Source: Streptomyces kronopolitis
GTDB lineage: Bacteria > Actinomycetota > Actinomycetes > Streptomycetales > Streptomycetaceae
Assembly (NCBI RefSeq): GCF_014646275.1
Contig: NZ_BMND01000014.1
Coordinates: forward strand, 62,001 to 126,000
DNA length: 64,000 nt
Direction of reading: 5' to 3'
Below the pieces are notes generated by a model. The model saw only the letters and a program-made list of their open reading frames with translations. It did not search any database and was not told where the DNA came from. How positions within the stretch are numbered: the stretch's first letter is position 1; each line of letters starts with the position of its first letter. This document shows, in pieces, positions 1-8,330 of this stretch. Position numbers and translations under genes: made by a program.

Positions 1-77
1 CGGCCGGGGGCCGGCGGTGTGCGTCCCGGCCCGGGCGGGGCGTCCGGCACCGCCGCCCCGGACGGAAAGACCCGGAC

Positions 78-614
78 CTACGCCGATACGGCGTCGATCC
101 GGGCGAGGGCGTCATCCGCGCCGTACGGCTGCAAATACGGCAGCCAACGCGGGTCCCGATGGCCCGTGCCGATGATCCGCCACGCCAGCCCTGACGGCGG
201 GGCGGGCTGATGCCGCAGCCGCCAGCCGATCTCGGCGACATGGCGGTCGGCCTTGACGTGGTTGCAGCGCCGGCAGGCGGCGACGACGTTCTCCCAGGTG
301 TGCTGACCTCCGCGGCTGCGCGGGATGACGTGGTCGACGCTGGTTGCGACGCCACCGCAGTACATACAGCGCCCGCCGTCACGGGCGAACAGCGCCCGGC
401 GGGTCAGGGGGACGGGGCCGCGAAAGGGCACCCGCACGAACCGCTTCAAGCGGACGACGCTCGGAGCGGGGATGACATGGGTCGCGCTGTGCATCAGGGC
501 GCCGGATTCCTCGAGGCTGACAGCCTTCTCGTTGAGCACGAGGATGAGCGCGCGGCGGAGCGGTACGACGCCGAGCGGCTCGTACGACGCATTGAGGACC
601 AGGACATGCGGCAC
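78..614 (-). CDS. HNH endonuclease
   Basis: 178-residue protein with a complete HNH nuclease domain in its second half. A CxxC pair (CMYCGG), the DHVIPRSRGG histidine box, a WENVVAAC stretch and a second CxxC (CRRCNHVKAD) form the zinc-bound beta-beta-alpha metal fold. The family cuts DNA; stand-alone copies like this are common in actinomycete chromosomes and their substrate is usually unknown. The open frame extends upstream to 803, but the GTG at 614 is chosen because AAGGAGG lies just ahead of it and the protein then opens PHVLVLNASYEPL, a typical beginning for this group. No partner gene suggests a restriction system. Function as a nuclease is likely; its biological role is not visible. 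Confidence 0.85.
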   Translation of the reverse strand: MPHVLVLNASYEPLGVVPLRRALILVLNEKAVSLEESGALMHSATHVIPAPSVVRLKRFVRVPFRGPVPLTRRALFARDGGRCMYCGGVATSVDHVIPRSRGGQHTWENVVAACRRCNHVKADRHVAEIGWRLRHQPAPPSGLAWRIIGTGHRDPRWLPYLQPYGADDALARIDAVSA

Positions 615-901
615 GGGTGCCTCCTTGTACGCCGGCGGCGCGTGGCTCGCGCCGGGACGATCTCCCCACAGTGTCCCCCGGTGCCTGGTCGGAGCGCCAC
701 CATGACCGAGTAACGGGCCGGAGGTGTTTTCCACCACACGCCCGGACGGCCCCGCTCGCCGGGGCACCTGTGCGGCCCCGGCGTTTTGTGGCGTGCCGAA
801 CAAGGGCGCGGACCGCCCCCGTTGCCCCGTTAGTGTGGTTGGTCTGCCCGGTCCCTGGAGACCCCGGGGCCCGGGTCCTGCCCCACACGGAAGGTTCGAC
901 T

Positions 902-1990
902 GTGTTCTGGTCCGCTTCGCCGGTCACCGGCGCGTCACTGCGCGCCGCCACGCCGGGCTCAAACGGCCCGACCTCGCTCGACGAGGCCACGCAGAAGGCC
1001 ACCAGCGCCGCCGGCTGGGTCGAGGAGAACTGGGGGACGTGGCTCACGTCCGGCCTGAAGATCGTGCTGATCATCGTGATCGCGGTGGTACTGCGGCATG
1101 TGATCCGGCGCACGCTCACCAAGCTCATCGAGCGGATGAACCGCACCGCGGCCGCCGCCCAGGGCACCGCGCTGGGCGGTCTGCTGGTCAACGCCGAGCG
1201 CCGCCGGCAGCGCTCCGAGGCCATCGGCTCGGTGCTGCGCAGCGGCACCTCCTTCGTGATCATGGGCACGGCGGCGCTGACGGTGCTGTCCGTGCTGGAG
1301 ATCAATCTGGCACCGCTGCTGGCGAGCGCCGGTGTGGCCGGTATCGCCATCGGTTTCGGTGCCCGCAACCTCGTCACGGACTTCCTCTCCGGGGTCTTCA
1401 TGATCCTGGAGGACCAGTACGGCGTCGGTGACGAGATCGACGCCGGCGTGGCCACCGGAACGGTCATCGAGGTCGGCCTGCGCGTCACCAAGCTGCGCGG
1501 CCCCAACGGCGCGATCTGGTACATACGGAATGGTGAGGTCAAGCGGATCGGCAACCTCAGCCAGGGCTGGTCCACGGCCGCCGTCGATGTGGTGATCGCC
1601 TCCGACCAGGACCTGGAGCGGGCCCGCGACACCATCACCACCGCCGGCGAGGAGATGTCCAAGGCCGAGCCCTGGAACGAGCAGCTGTGGGAGCCGGTGG
1701 AGGTCCTCGGCCTGAGCGAGGTGCACCTGGACACGGTCACCATCAGCGTCGCGGCCAGGACCATGCCGGGCAAGGCCCCGGGGGTGGAGCGCGAGCTGCG
1801 CTGGCGCATCAAGCGGGCCCTGGACGAGGCAGGGGTCCATCTCGCCCCGCGCCCGCTGCCCGAGGAGGAAGTGGAGGAGGCCGCGGACCCCACCGCCGCC
1901 GTCGCCGCCCCCTCGGCGCTCAACAACCCGTCCTCCCCGCAGTCGCTGGCGACGGAACCGCTCGCGGCGCCGCCGAAGGCGGGGAAGTAA
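902..1990 (+). CDS. MscS-family mechanosensitive ion channel
   Basis: 362-residue membrane protein. A hydrophobic helix at about residues 51-68 is followed by a second at about 115-133 and the pore-lining helix at about 138-164 (ASAGVAGIAIGFGARN). It continues into the MscS beta domain (VGDEIDAG, GTVIEVGLRVTKLRGPNG) and an alpha/beta C-terminal domain near 220-310. The last 50 residues are an acidic, alanine- and proline-rich tail. The family opens under membrane tension to release solutes during hypo-osmotic shock. The GTG start at 902 has GGAAGG nearby; the upstream extension of the frame is arginine-rich and not convincing. A hairpin terminator follows at 2022-2051. Confidence 0.88.
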   Translation: MFWSASPVTGASLRAATPGSNGPTSLDEATQKATSAAGWVEENWGTWLTSGLKIVLIIVIAVVLRHVIRRTLTKLIERMNRTAAAAQGTALGGLLVNAERRRQRSEAIGSVLRSGTSFVIMGTAALTVLSVLEINLAPLLASAGVAGIAIGFGARNLVTDFLSGVFMILEDQYGVGDEIDAGVATGTVIEVGLRVTKLRGPNGAIWYIRNGEVKRIGNLSQGWSTAAVDVVIASDQDLERARDTITTAGEEMSKAEPWNEQLWEPVEVLGLSEVHLDTVTISVAARTMPGKAPGVERELRWRIKRALDEAGVHLAPRPLPEEEVEEAADPTAAVAAPSALNNPSSPQSLATEPLAAPPKAGK

Positions 1991-2021
1991 CCCGCTCGGT
2001 TCCGCCACCGCGGACCGCACT

Positions 2022-2051
2022 GGGGCGTACCGGCCACCGCCGGTGCGCCCC
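2022..2051 (+). terminator. Intrinsic-type terminator after the MscS gene
   Basis: Thirteen-base arms GGGGCGTACCGGC and GCCGGTGCGCCCC pair around a four-base CACC loop, with one T-G pair. A short T-run follows (CTTTCC). It lies 31 bases after the MscS stop codon. Confidence 0.7.
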
Positions 2052-2167
2052 TTTCCGCTGTCCCGCGCGGGGTCGCATCGAGGAGCAGCCACCCGCCGCC
2101 CCCGCACCGTTGACGCCGTCCCGGCGCGCCCCTACCTTCCTGAGCGGGAATGGGAAGGTTTCCTAAC

Positions 2168-2296
2168 AGTCCTCGGCTTCTCGACAGTTTTTCGCGTCTC
2201 CACCACGGTCGTCCGATTCTCCACGGCCGTCCGCTTCTCCGCAGTCCTCGGCTTCTCGACGGTCCTCGGCTTCTCGACGGTCTTCCGTTCCTCCTG
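2168..2296. repeat. Degenerate 18-bp tandem repeat array
   Basis: About seven imperfect copies of an 18-base unit of the form GGTCCTCGGCTTCTCGAC; the copies at 2243-2260 and 2261-2278 are almost identical. Because 18 is a multiple of three, all frames show hexapeptide-like repeats (for example TVLGFS on the plus strand), but no convincing gene covers the array. Confidence 0.75.
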
Positions 2297-2418
2297 AGCC
2301 TTCTCGCCGGTCCTTTCTCAGCCGGCTCTTTCCCGGCCGGGCCTTTCCACCAAGGGCCGGGCAATCTTCTCCACACAAATCCCAGGAGTCCCAGGAATCC
2401 CGGATACCGGGGAACGGG

Positions 2419-3633
2419 GTGACGGTCATGGCAGAGGGGCAGCGGGCCCGGGGCGCGCCGGGGACACCGCGGGTGCTGCGGGCCATGAACGACCGGGCCG
2501 CGCTCGATCTGCTGGTGTCCCACGGGCCGTTGACCCGCACCCGGATCGGCGAGCTGACCGGGCTGTCCAAGCCCACCGCCTCGCAGCTGCTGGCCCGGCT
2601 GGCGACCGCGGGGCTGGTGCGGAGGACCGGGAACGTGACCGGACGGCCGGGCCCCCGCCCGCAGTTGTACGAGATCAACCCGGCGGCGGCGCACGTCGCC
2701 GCGCTGGCCGTCGACCGGCGGGGGATCACCGCCGCGGTCGCCGACCTGACCGGGCGGCTGCTCGCCGAGGAACGGGCCACCGCCGAGGCCGCCACCGAGG
2801 CCGCGGACGGGGAAGCGCTGCGGCTCACGGCGCGGCTGGTCGCTCGCGCGCTCGACGGTGCGCTGGCCACTGCGGGGCTGACCCGCGATCAGCTGCACGG
2901 TGCGGTGATCGGCACGCCCGGCGCCCCGGACCCGCGGACCGGACGGCTGCGCCACGCCCCGCACCTGCCCGGCTGGCAGTCGCACGCGCTCCGGGAAGAG
3001 CTGACCGGGCTGCTGGGCGTGCCGCTCACCATCGAGAACGACGTCAACCTGGCGGCGGTCGCCGAACAGCACGACGGCGCCGCGCGGGGCGTCGAGGACT
3101 TCGTGCTGGTGTGGGTCGGCGAGGGGATCGGCGCCGCGCTCGTGCTGGGCGGCCGACTCCTGCGCGGAGCCACCGGCGGCGCGGGCGAGATCGGCCATCT
3201 TCCGCTGCCCGGCGCCCCGTTGTCCCGCGGCGGCGACCGCGCCGCCGCCCGTCCCGATGCCGGGGGCGGCTTCCAGAGCCTGGTCGGCTCGGCGAGCGTA
3301 CGTGCGCTGGGCCGGGAGTACGGCGGCCCCGGGGTCCGTACGGTGGCCGGGGCGCTGGCGCACGAGGCGGTGCGCACCGAGGTCGCGCGGCGGCTGGCGA
3401 CCGGGATCGCGGCCGTGGTGGCGGTCGTCGATCCGGGGCTGGTGGTGCTCGCCGGTGAGGTGCCGCAAGTCGGCGGGGAGGCCCTGCGGGACCTGGTCGA
3501 GGCGGAGTTCACCGGCCTCGCGCTGCCCCGCCCCGCGTTGCGCCTCAGCCGCCTCGACGGCGATCCCGTTCTGCGCGGCGCGCTGCGGACGGCGCTGAAC
3601 CAGGCACGGGAGGCGGTGTTCCGAACCGGCTGA
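2419..3633 (+). CDS. ROK-family transcriptional regulator
   Basis: 404-residue ROK protein. An N-terminal winged helix at about residues 25-80 (DLLVSHGPLTRTRIGELTGL, then a recognition helix with KPTASQLLARL) precedes an ASKHA-type sugar-kinase-like domain from about 95 on (AALAVDRRGITAAVADLTGR, VIGTPGAPDPRTG, TIENDVNLAAVAE). Such proteins repress sugar-use genes and are released by a sugar or sugar phosphate. The usual ROK zinc motif CxCGxxGC after GEIGHL is absent here, replaced by a Ser/Arg/Gly/Ala-rich stretch, so it resembles the kinase-inactive regulators. It lies 159 bases upstream of a co-oriented glycosidase and sugar kinase that it probably controls. GTG 2419 was taken as start; ATG 2428 is a close alternative. 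Confidence 0.85.
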   Translation: MTVMAEGQRARGAPGTPRVLRAMNDRAALDLLVSHGPLTRTRIGELTGLSKPTASQLLARLATAGLVRRTGNVTGRPGPRPQLYEINPAAAHVAALAVDRRGITAAVADLTGRLLAEERATAEAATEAADGEALRLTARLVARALDGALATAGLTRDQLHGAVIGTPGAPDPRTGRLRHAPHLPGWQSHALREELTGLLGVPLTIENDVNLAAVAEQHDGAARGVEDFVLVWVGEGIGAALVLGGRLLRGATGGAGEIGHLPLPGAPLSRGGDRAAARPDAGGGFQSLVGSASVRALGREYGGPGVRTVAGALAHEAVRTEVARRLATGIAAVVAVVDPGLVVLAGEVPQVGGEALRDLVEAEFTGLALPRPALRLSRLDGDPVLRGALRTALNQAREAVFRTG

Positions 3634-3792
3634 ACACACCACGGAACGGTGCCCCGGCCCGCACCGCCCTCCCCCGAGGGCGCCGCCGCCCTCACCACTC
3701 CCCCCGCACCCCCGTCCTCTCCCGCTCTCTTCTTCCCCCCGAAGGCCTTCGTCGAAGGCGTCACGCACCACGGAGTGAAGGGCTGACCCCGT

Positions 3793-5112
3793 ATGCCGTC
3801 TCCCGAGGGACGAACCCCGCACCGCCGCGTCAAGCTCGCCGTGATCGGCGGCGGCTCGACCTACACCCCCGAACTCATCGACGGTTTCGCGCGGTTGCGT
3901 GACGTCCTGCCGCTGGAGGAACTCGTCCTCGTCGACCCGGACGCCGGCCGGCTGGCGGTGGTGGGCGGCCTGGCCCGGCGGATCTTCGCCCGGCAGGGGC
4001 ACCCGGGCCGGATCTCCTGGACCGGTGACCTGGACGCCGGTATCGACGGTGCCGACGCCGTGCTGCTGCAACTGCGGGTCGGCGGGCAGGCCGCCCGCCT
4101 CCAGGACGAGACCTGGCCGCTGGAGTGCGGCTGTGTCGGGCAGGAGACCACCGGCGCCGGCGGCCTCGCCAAGGCGCTGCGCACCGTGCCCGTCGTCCTG
4201 GACATCGCCGAGCGGGTGCGCCGCCGCAACCCCGGCGCCTGGCTCGTCGACTTCACCAACCCCGTCGGCATCGTCACCCGGGCGCTGCTCACCCATGGCC
4301 ACCGGGCCGTCGGGCTGTGCAATGTCGCCATCGGCCTGCAGCGCACCTTCGCCGCGCTGCTGGGCGTGCCCCCCGACCGGGTCGAGCTGGACCACCTCGG
4401 CCTCAACCACCTCACCTGGGAGCGCGCGGTGCGCGTCGCGGGTGAGGACCTCCTCCCCCGGCTGCTGGCGGAGCACGGCGACTCCCTCGCGGGGAAGCTG
4501 CGGCTGCCCCGTCCCCTTCTCGACCATCTCGGCGTCATCCCCTCCTACTATCTGCGCTACTACTACCGGCATGACGCCGTCGTACGGGAGTTGCGCACCG
4601 AGCCGCCCCGCGCGGCACAGGTCGCCGCCCTCGAACAGCAGCTGCTCGGTATGTACGGCGACCCGTCTCTCGACGAGAAGCCGGAACTCCTCTCCCGGCG
4701 CGGCGGCGCCTACTACTCCGAGGCCGCGGTCGCGCTGACCTCCGCACTGCTGGGCGGCGCCGGCGGCACCCAGGTCGTCAACACCCGCAACGACGGCACC
4801 CTGCCCTTCCTCCCCGACGACGCGGTGATCGAGGCCCCCGCGACCGTGGGCCCGCCGGGCGCCGCGCCGCTGCCCGCACGCCCCCTGGAACCGCTGTTCG
4901 CCGGGCTGGTCTCCCATGTCACCACCTACGAACATCTCGCCCTGGACGCCGCCCTGTTGGGCAGGACCGGCCGGAAGACCGGCCGCGCCGACGGACGCCG
5001 GGCCGTGTTCTCCGCTCTTCTCGCTCACCCCCTCATCGGCCAGAGCGACCACGCGGACCGGCTCGCCGACGAGCTGATCGCGCACAACCGGGAGCACCTC
5101 CCATGGGCCTGA
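3793..5112 (+). CDS. Family 4 glycosidase, 6-phospho-beta-glucosidase type
   Basis: 439-residue GH4 enzyme. These cytoplasmic hydrolases use NAD and a divalent metal to cleave glycosides by a redox-elimination route. Visible signatures are the Rossmann start KLAVIGGGSTYTPELI (residues 14-29), LLQLRVGGQAARLQDE, the GQETTGAGGLAKALRT segment, the DFTNPVGIVTRALL sugar-binding motif, the metal-cysteine context GLCNVAIGLQRTF and the histidine in LGLNHLTW. Length fits the family. Whether the substrate is phosphorylated cannot be settled from sequence; a phosphorylating partner is encoded directly downstream. Its stop overlaps the next gene by ten bases, implying coupled translation. The regulator upstream is of the ROK type. 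Confidence 0.9.
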   Translation: MPSPEGRTPHRRVKLAVIGGGSTYTPELIDGFARLRDVLPLEELVLVDPDAGRLAVVGGLARRIFARQGHPGRISWTGDLDAGIDGADAVLLQLRVGGQAARLQDETWPLECGCVGQETTGAGGLAKALRTVPVVLDIAERVRRRNPGAWLVDFTNPVGIVTRALLTHGHRAVGLCNVAIGLQRTFAALLGVPPDRVELDHLGLNHLTWERAVRVAGEDLLPRLLAEHGDSLAGKLRLPRPLLDHLGVIPSYYLRYYYRHDAVVRELRTEPPRAAQVAALEQQLLGMYGDPSLDEKPELLSRRGGAYYSEAAVALTSALLGGAGGTQVVNTRNDGTLPFLPDDAVIEAPATVGPPGAAPLPARPLEPLFAGLVSHVTTYEHLALDAALLGRTGRKTGRADGRRAVFSALLAHPLIGQSDHADRLADELIAHNREHLPWA

Positions 5113-6143
5113 CCGGCACGGCACTCGCCGTGGACGCGGGCAACACCAAGACCGATGTGGTGCTGGTGGCCGCGGACGGCACCCTGCTCGCCTCGGCGCG
5201 CGGCGGGGGCTTCCGGCCCCCGGCGGTGGGCACCGCGCGGGCGGTGGACGTACTGGCCGACCTGGTGGACTCGGTAAGGGAACAGGCGGGGCTCCCGGGC
5301 CCCGTCGGGCATCTCTCCGCCTTTCTCGCCAACGCCGATCTCCCCGCCGAGGAGGCGGACCTGACCGCCGAGATCTCCGGCCGCGGCTGGGCGCGCACGG
5401 TCGCCGTCCGCAACGACACCTTCGCCCTGCTGCGCGCCGGACTACCGGACGACCGGGAGCCGCTGGGCGTCGCGGTGGTCTGCGGGGCCGGCATCAACTG
5501 CGCCGGCCTCGGGCGCGGGGGGACCACCGCCCGCTTCCCCGCCGTCGGCCGCCTCTCCGGTGACTGGGGCGGCGGCTCCCACCTCGCGGACGAGGCGCTG
5601 TGGTCCGCCGCCCGGGCCGAGGACGGCCGCGGCGCGCCGACCGAGCTGGCCCGCGCCCTGCCCGCCCACTTCGGACTGGCGGCCATGCCGGACCTGATCG
5701 AGGCGCTCCACCTCCGCGCCCTCCCCGACCACCGCCGCCACGAGCTGGTCCCGGTGCTCTTCGCCGTCGCGGCCTCCGGGGATGCCGTGGCCCGCGCCCT
5801 CGTGGCCCGCCAGGCCGAGGAGGTGGCCCTGATGGCCACGGTCGCCCTCCGGCGCCTCGGTCTGCTCGACGAGCCCGCGCCCGTGATCCTCGGCGGCAGC
5901 GTCCTCACCGCCCGGCACCCGCTCCTCGACGAACGGGTCGGCCAACTCCTTTCCGAGCGCGCCCCGAAGGCCGTCCCACGACTGGTCACCGCCCCGCCGG
6001 TCCTGGGCGCCGCCCTCGACGCCCTGGACCGGGCGGGCGCGACGGCGGAGGCCTACGAGCGGTTGAGAGGGTCCTGGGCGCAGGATCCCGAGGCCGGTCC
6101 GGGAGGCGAGGAGGCAGAGGCACCCGCGAACAGCGCACGCTGA
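5103..6143 (+). CDS. BadF/BadG-type ATPase, N-acetylglucosamine kinase-like
   Basis: 346-residue ASKHA-fold kinase of the BadF/BadG/BcrA/BcrD family. The phosphate-1 loop is DAGNTKTDVVL (residues 11-21). A GAGINCAGLG segment and GDWGGGSHLADEAL match the sugar and phosphate-2 sites of N-acetylglucosamine kinase-like members, and ILGGSVL near residue 265 is the adenosine loop. It would phosphorylate an amino sugar or other hexose in the cytoplasm. The ATG lies inside the last codons of the glycosidase gene, so the two are translationally coupled, and together with the ROK gene they form a small sugar-catabolic unit. The exact sugar is an inference. Confidence 0.85.
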   Translation: MGLTGTALAVDAGNTKTDVVLVAADGTLLASARGGGFRPPAVGTARAVDVLADLVDSVREQAGLPGPVGHLSAFLANADLPAEEADLTAEISGRGWARTVAVRNDTFALLRAGLPDDREPLGVAVVCGAGINCAGLGRGGTTARFPAVGRLSGDWGGGSHLADEALWSAARAEDGRGAPTELARALPAHFGLAAMPDLIEALHLRALPDHRRHELVPVLFAVAASGDAVARALVARQAEEVALMATVALRRLGLLDEPAPVILGGSVLTARHPLLDERVGQLLSERAPKAVPRLVTAPPVLGAALDALDRAGATAEAYERLRGSWAQDPEAGPGGEEAEAPANSAR

Positions 6144-6171
6144 AGGGCCAGTCGTCTCCGTCCGGCGCCCC

Positions 6172-6525
6172 TCACCCGACGCGCACGCTGTCCCCGCCTC
6201 TCGTCTCCGTGCGCTCGCCCGGGGCCAGGACGAGGCCCGCGGCGGGGGCCGGAGCAGGGGCCGGGGCCGTCGGGTCGCCCGGCGGGGCGGGGGAATGGTG
6301 ACTATTGCGTTCCGTGACGATGGTGATCTGGCGGTCGGTGTCGTTGATGACGAGGGTGGCGGAGCCGTCCGCGCGGTGGTCGAGGGGGTAGCTGCCCTCG
6401 GGGTCGATGTAGGTCGTGTCGCCAATGGTCAGGAAACCGCTGGCCGTTGCGGGGGTGCGAGAGTCGGCAGGGTCGTCGGACGGGGTGCCCGCGAACCGGG
6501 TGAGAGGCCTTTTCCAGCGAGACAT
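6172..6525 (-). CDS. Hypothetical protein
   Basis: 117-residue protein not recognised. The middle part reads as a small beta-rich unit (TIGDTTYIDPEGSYPLDH then SATLVINDTDRQITIVTERN); the C-terminal third is proline- and alanine-rich. No signal peptide or membrane helix is seen. The ATG at 6525 is preferred to longer starts because GGAGGA precedes it at good spacing. It is convergent with the kinase gene, with 28 bases between the stops. A perfect eight-base-pair hairpin (6547-6565) lies in its probable 5' leader. Confidence 0.6.
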   Translation of the reverse strand: MSRWKRPLTRFAGTPSDDPADSRTPATASGFLTIGDTTYIDPEGSYPLDHRADGSATLVINDTDRQITIVTERNSHHSPAPPGDPTAPAPAPAPAAGLVLAPGERTETRGGDSVRVG

Positions 6526-6546
6526 GAGCGTTCCTCCGAGCGTCGG

Positions 6547-6565
6547 GCACGGCAGGATGCCGTGC
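6547..6565 (-). promoter_or_regulatory. Leader hairpin upstream of the hypothetical gene at 6172
   Basis: Perfect inverted repeat GCACGGCA / TGCCGTGC with a three-base loop, 21 bases upstream of the ATG at 6525 and just before its ribosome-binding site. It could modulate translation or be a protein site; no function can be assigned. Confidence 0.35.
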
Positions 6566-6930
6566 GGTGGCGAGGGTCGAGAACCACCCTTCGTCACTCA
6601 ACGTAATCGACGACGCGTGCCCGGACAGCGGCGCGTGGGAGCGAAGGAGGGGGCGCGGAGAGAGTCCAGTGCGCCGTCGCGGCCGTGCGGAGAGGTGGGA
6701 GGCAACGGCACGGAGCGGTGGCGGCAGCGGCGCGGAGCCGGAAAAGCCCGACGGCCGCGACGGTCCCGCACCCCCTCGCCGCCGGTCGCGATCCGAACAA
6801 GATCAGGGCATTTGCGGTGTGGGTGTCAGCGGCTGCGGCCATACTGCTGCCCATGCACCAGTCCTTCGCGTGAGCGCGCCCGGCGCGGGCGCGGAGGCCG
6901 TCCGGCAGTCAGCGACCAGGGGGAGGATCC
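6566..6930. other. Divergent intergenic region before the kinase locus
   Basis: About 365 bases between the minus-strand hypothetical gene and the glnX-like gene. It must hold promoters for both directions. A mildly AT-richer patch lies near 6790-6850, but no convincing promoter hexamers or gene were found. Confidence 0.45.
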
Positions 6931-8304
6931 GTGGCGACCAGCACCGTCTCGCCGCCCGTGCCGCGGCGCAGGACGGCCTGGGCCGAGGGCCTGGACGAGG
7001 TACGCGCCGCGGCGACCACCGAGCCCGGCCGGCTGCGGGTGATCGGGGCCGTACTGGCCCTGCTGGTCGTGGTGTTCGGCGCGGTCACGGCCTGGCAGGT
7101 CACGAACCGGGCGGCGGCCGCCGACGATGTGGTGACCCACAGTCAGCCGCTGACCTCGGACGCCGCGAGCATCTACCGTTCGCTGGCGGACGCCGACACG
7201 ACGGCCGCGGTGGGCTTCCTGGCCGGCGGCGAGGAGAGCCGCGCGACGCGCGAGCGGTACGCCACCGATATCGCGACGGCGTCCGCACTGCTGGTCAAGG
7301 CCTCGGCGAACGGCCGGGGCGCGGACCGGGCCGGCACGCAGATGGCCAGGCTCAACAGCCTGCTGCCGCGCTACACGGGGCTGGTCGAGACCGCGCGGGC
7401 GAACAACCGGCAGGGGCTGCCGCTGGGCGGCGCCTATCTGCGGTACGCCAACAACCAGATGCGCACGGAACTCCTCCCGGCCGCCCGCGCGTTGTACGAC
7501 GCGGAGTCGGACCGGCTGACCGCGGACTACGACAAGGCCAAGGCCTGGCCGTGGTACGCGCTCGCGGCCGGTGCGGTGGCGATCGGTGCGCTGGGATGGG
7601 CCCAGCGGCGGCACTACCTGCGGACCAACCGGGTGTTCAGCCCCGGGCTGCTGGCCGCCACGGCGGCCTCCGTCGCGGTGCTGCTGTGGCTGGTGGCGGG
7701 CCATATGACCGCGCGGGCCGGGCTGACCGCGTCCTACGAGCACGGCGCCCGGTCGCTGCGGGTGCTCAACGAGGCGCGGATCGACGCGCTCCAGGCGCGC
7801 GGGGACGAGAATCTGACGCTGGTGGCGCGCGGCGCGGTGCTGACCGCCGCCCGGCAGGACTTCTACGAGACCGGTTTCCGTTCGGGGATGGCGGACCTGG
7901 CGGGCCCGGGTGAGCACGGCGCGGCCTCGGCGCACAGCCGGCTGGGGGCCGCGCTGGCGCTGGCGGACGACGAGGCCGGGCGGCGCCCGGTGCGGGCCGC
8001 GCTGACGCGGGTACGGCAGTGGCAGGTGCGGCACGCCCAGGCCCGGGCGGCGGACGACAAGGGGGACTACGAGGGGGCGCTGGCCAAGGTGATCGGCCCG
8101 GAGGGGTCCACCGGCGCGTCCTTCGACCGGGTGGCGGCCGGACTCCAGCAGGCCCTGGAGCACGAGCAGGCGCAGTTCCGGTCGTCGGCGGACGCGGGCC
8201 GCGGCGCCCTGGCCGGACTGCCGGTGGGGGCCGGGGTCCTGGCGGCCCTGGGGGCGGCGGGCGCCGTACTGGGGATCGGGCGCAGACTGGCGGAGTACCG
8301 GTGA
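6931..8304 (+). CDS. glnX: GlnX-like four-helix membrane sensor protein
   Basis: 457-residue integral membrane protein with helices at about 37-57, 207-223, 240-258 and 428-449. These bracket two helical extracytoplasmic domains of roughly 150 residues each, both alanine-rich and with a similar start (SQPLTSDAASIYRSLADADT and, in the second, YEHGARSLRVLNEARIDALQ). In mycobacteria the gene order glnX-glnH-pknG encodes a system in which GlnH binds aspartate or glutamate, GlnX carries the signal across the membrane, and PknG phosphorylates GarA. The same order is seen here, apart from one gene inserted before the kinase, and is the main support for the name. GTG 6931 follows GGGGGAGGA. Stop and possible next start overlap (GTGA at 8301-8304). 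Confidence 0.75.
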   Translation: MATSTVSPPVPRRRTAWAEGLDEVRAAATTEPGRLRVIGAVLALLVVVFGAVTAWQVTNRAAAADDVVTHSQPLTSDAASIYRSLADADTTAAVGFLAGGEESRATRERYATDIATASALLVKASANGRGADRAGTQMARLNSLLPRYTGLVETARANNRQGLPLGGAYLRYANNQMRTELLPAARALYDAESDRLTADYDKAKAWPWYALAAGAVAIGALGWAQRRHYLRTNRVFSPGLLAATAASVAVLLWLVAGHMTARAGLTASYEHGARSLRVLNEARIDALQARGDENLTLVARGAVLTAARQDFYETGFRSGMADLAGPGEHGAASAHSRLGAALALADDEAGRRPVRAALTRVRQWQVRHAQARAADDKGDYEGALAKVIGPEGSTGASFDRVAAGLQQALEHEQAQFRSSADAGRGALAGLPVGAGVLAALGAAGAVLGIGRRLAEYR

Positions 8305-8330
8305 GGGGGCCTGGTGAGGGGGAGAGGCGG

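Larger units (their letters stand above)
1991..2418. other. Non-coding gap between the MscS and ROK genes
   Basis: Holds the terminator at 2022-2051 and the 18-bp repeat array at 2168-2296. The stretch from 2297 to 2418 should carry the promoter of the ROK gene, but no clear -35/-10 pair was found. Small open frames here only reflect the repeat. Confidence 0.55.

Noticed and set aside
379..5124. A 1,581-codon open frame on the minus strand
   Set aside because: It is antisense to the MscS, ROK and glycosidase genes, is compositionally biased and shows no domain; long antisense frames are expected in very GC-rich DNA.
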